A stretch of DNA of 22,596 nucleotides, from assembly GCA_036136335.1 (NCBI GenBank), contig JAYZQT010000053.1, positions 1-22,596 on the forward strand, written 5' to 3'. Every line of letters begins with the position of its first letter. The first letter of the stretch is position 1. A program made the translations under genes and the position numbers. Below are positions 22,235-22,596 of the stretch, piece after piece. This stretch comes from JAYZQT01 sp036136335 (GTDB lineage: Bacteria; Pseudomonadota; Alphaproteobacteria; MPNO01; UBA830). Below the pieces are notes generated by a model that worked only from the letters and a program-made list of their open reading frames with translations, searched no databases and was not told the DNA's origin.

Positions 22235-22254
22235 AAAATGCCTACGGCCATTTT
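22235..22254 (-). terminator. Short hairpin overlapping the hemF stop codon
   Basis: AAAATGCC (22235-22242) pairs with GGCCATTTT (22246-22254) with one bulge and a 3-base loop. On the minus strand it covers the hemF stop codon and ends in a TTTT that is part of the stem. It is a weak candidate for a terminator at the hemF / ligase convergence; the stem itself is short. Confidence 0.3.
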
Positions 22255-22596
22255 ACCGTCGGTGGAAGTGACATCAGGATAGCTTCTACATTGCCACCAG
22301 TTTTTAGACCAAAAATTGTGCCGCGATCAAATAGCAGGTTGTATTCAACATATCTGCCCCGACGGTATAGCTGCTGTTCGCGTTGTTTTGCCGTCCATTG
22401 TTTGTTCATGTGGGCGGCCACTATTTTAGGATATATATCCAGAAATGCCCGTCCCACATCCTGTGTAAAAGCAAAGTCCGCGTCCCAGTTTCCTGTGTCC
22501 AGATAGTCATAAAAAATTCCCCCAGAACCGCGCGACTCTTCCCGGTGGGGAAGATAAAAATACTCGTCGCACCATTTTTTAAACTTCGGATAATAG
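22242..22596 (-). CDS. hemF: Oxygen-dependent coproporphyrinogen-III oxidase, C-terminal part
   Basis: Aerobic haem biosynthesis enzyme that oxidatively decarboxylates coproporphyrinogen III to protoporphyrinogen IX. Only the last 117 residues are in the window; the start lies beyond the right edge. The visible sequence contains FYLPHREESRGSGGIFYDYL, then FTQDVGRAFLDIYPKIV, RRGRYVEYNLLFDRGTIFGL and TGGNVEAILMSLPP, all strongly conserved in HemF. The reading frame is uninterrupted to the edge. It converges with the ligase gene, leaving 190 non-coding bases between their stops. Confidence 0.95.
   Translation of the reverse strand, partial: YYPKFKKWCDEYFYLPHREESRGSGGIFYDYLDTGNWDADFAFTQDVGRAFLDIYPKIVAAHMNKQWTAKQREQQLYRRGRYVEYNLLFDRGTIFGLKTGGNVEAILMSLPPTVKWP

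Noticed and set aside
1..22596. CRISPR arrays, tRNA or rRNA genes, insertion sequences and integrases
   Set aside because: I looked for regularly spaced repeats, cloverleaf-like sequence and transposase or recombinase motifs and saw none.

Overview
The window looks like a chromosome segment from a free-living alphaproteobacterium of medium GC content. The evidence is the PHA regulator phaR beside a biosynthetic thiolase, the tight DUF1285 / Nudix CoA pyrophosphatase / DUF6111 / CCA-adding-enzyme cluster known from Rhodospirillales-like lineages, and an aerobic hemF. I cannot name a genus from the sequence. Several genes start with GTG or TTG, and many Shine-Dalgarno sites are weak.

Layout. 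(1) Positions 306-2661 hold the divergent pair phaA (acetyl-CoA acetyltransferase, minus) and phaR (PHA regulator, plus). A 556-base AT-rich intergenic region with TGC-rich inverted repeats just upstream of phaR separates them. (2) Positions 3142-9323 hold six plus-strand genes in a row: an alpha/beta hydrolase, an MBL-fold hydrolase, a luciferase-like flavin monooxygenase (LLM), a VOC-fold protein, an AMP-forming acyl-CoA ligase and a probable double-hotdog thioesterase/dehydratase. They look like a catabolic operon for an unknown carboxylic acid or ester. (3) Positions 9335-11400 hold a kynurenine-formamidase-like alpha/beta hydrolase (minus), a badly decayed TRAP-transporter substrate-binding gene (dctP family, plus) and a terminator. 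(4) Positions 11404-16397, all minus strand, hold a TetR-led operon: tetR, a PaaA-like oxygenase subunit, a MIP18/DUF59 protein, a PaaB-like protein, a PaaC-like protein, a small zinc-ribbon protein, a nitroreductase and an enoyl-CoA hydratase/isomerase family protein. A palindrome overlapping a plausible -10 box sits just upstream of tetR. (5) Positions 16570-17328 hold a 57-codon membrane ORF that may be a LivM remnant, and a second VOC protein. (6) Positions 17621-20379 hold the overlapping cluster DUF1285, Nudix, DUF6111 and cca. (7) Positions 20477-22051 hold a second acyl-CoA ligase. (8) From 22242 to the right edge is the 3' part of hemF (minus).

How the genes may work together. Region 4 is the most interesting part. 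It resembles the phenylacetyl-CoA epoxidase (PaaABCDE) but is reorganised. The PaaD function is split into two separate genes, a MIP18 domain and a zinc ribbon, placed on either side of paaB-like and paaC-like. No PaaE reductase and none of the rest of the paa pathway is present. A nitroreductase and a crotonase-fold enzyme follow instead. With the ligase, hotdog, LLM and VOC genes of region 2, this suggests a CoA-thioester catabolic island inserted between core genes, acting on a substrate that cannot be read from sequence alone.
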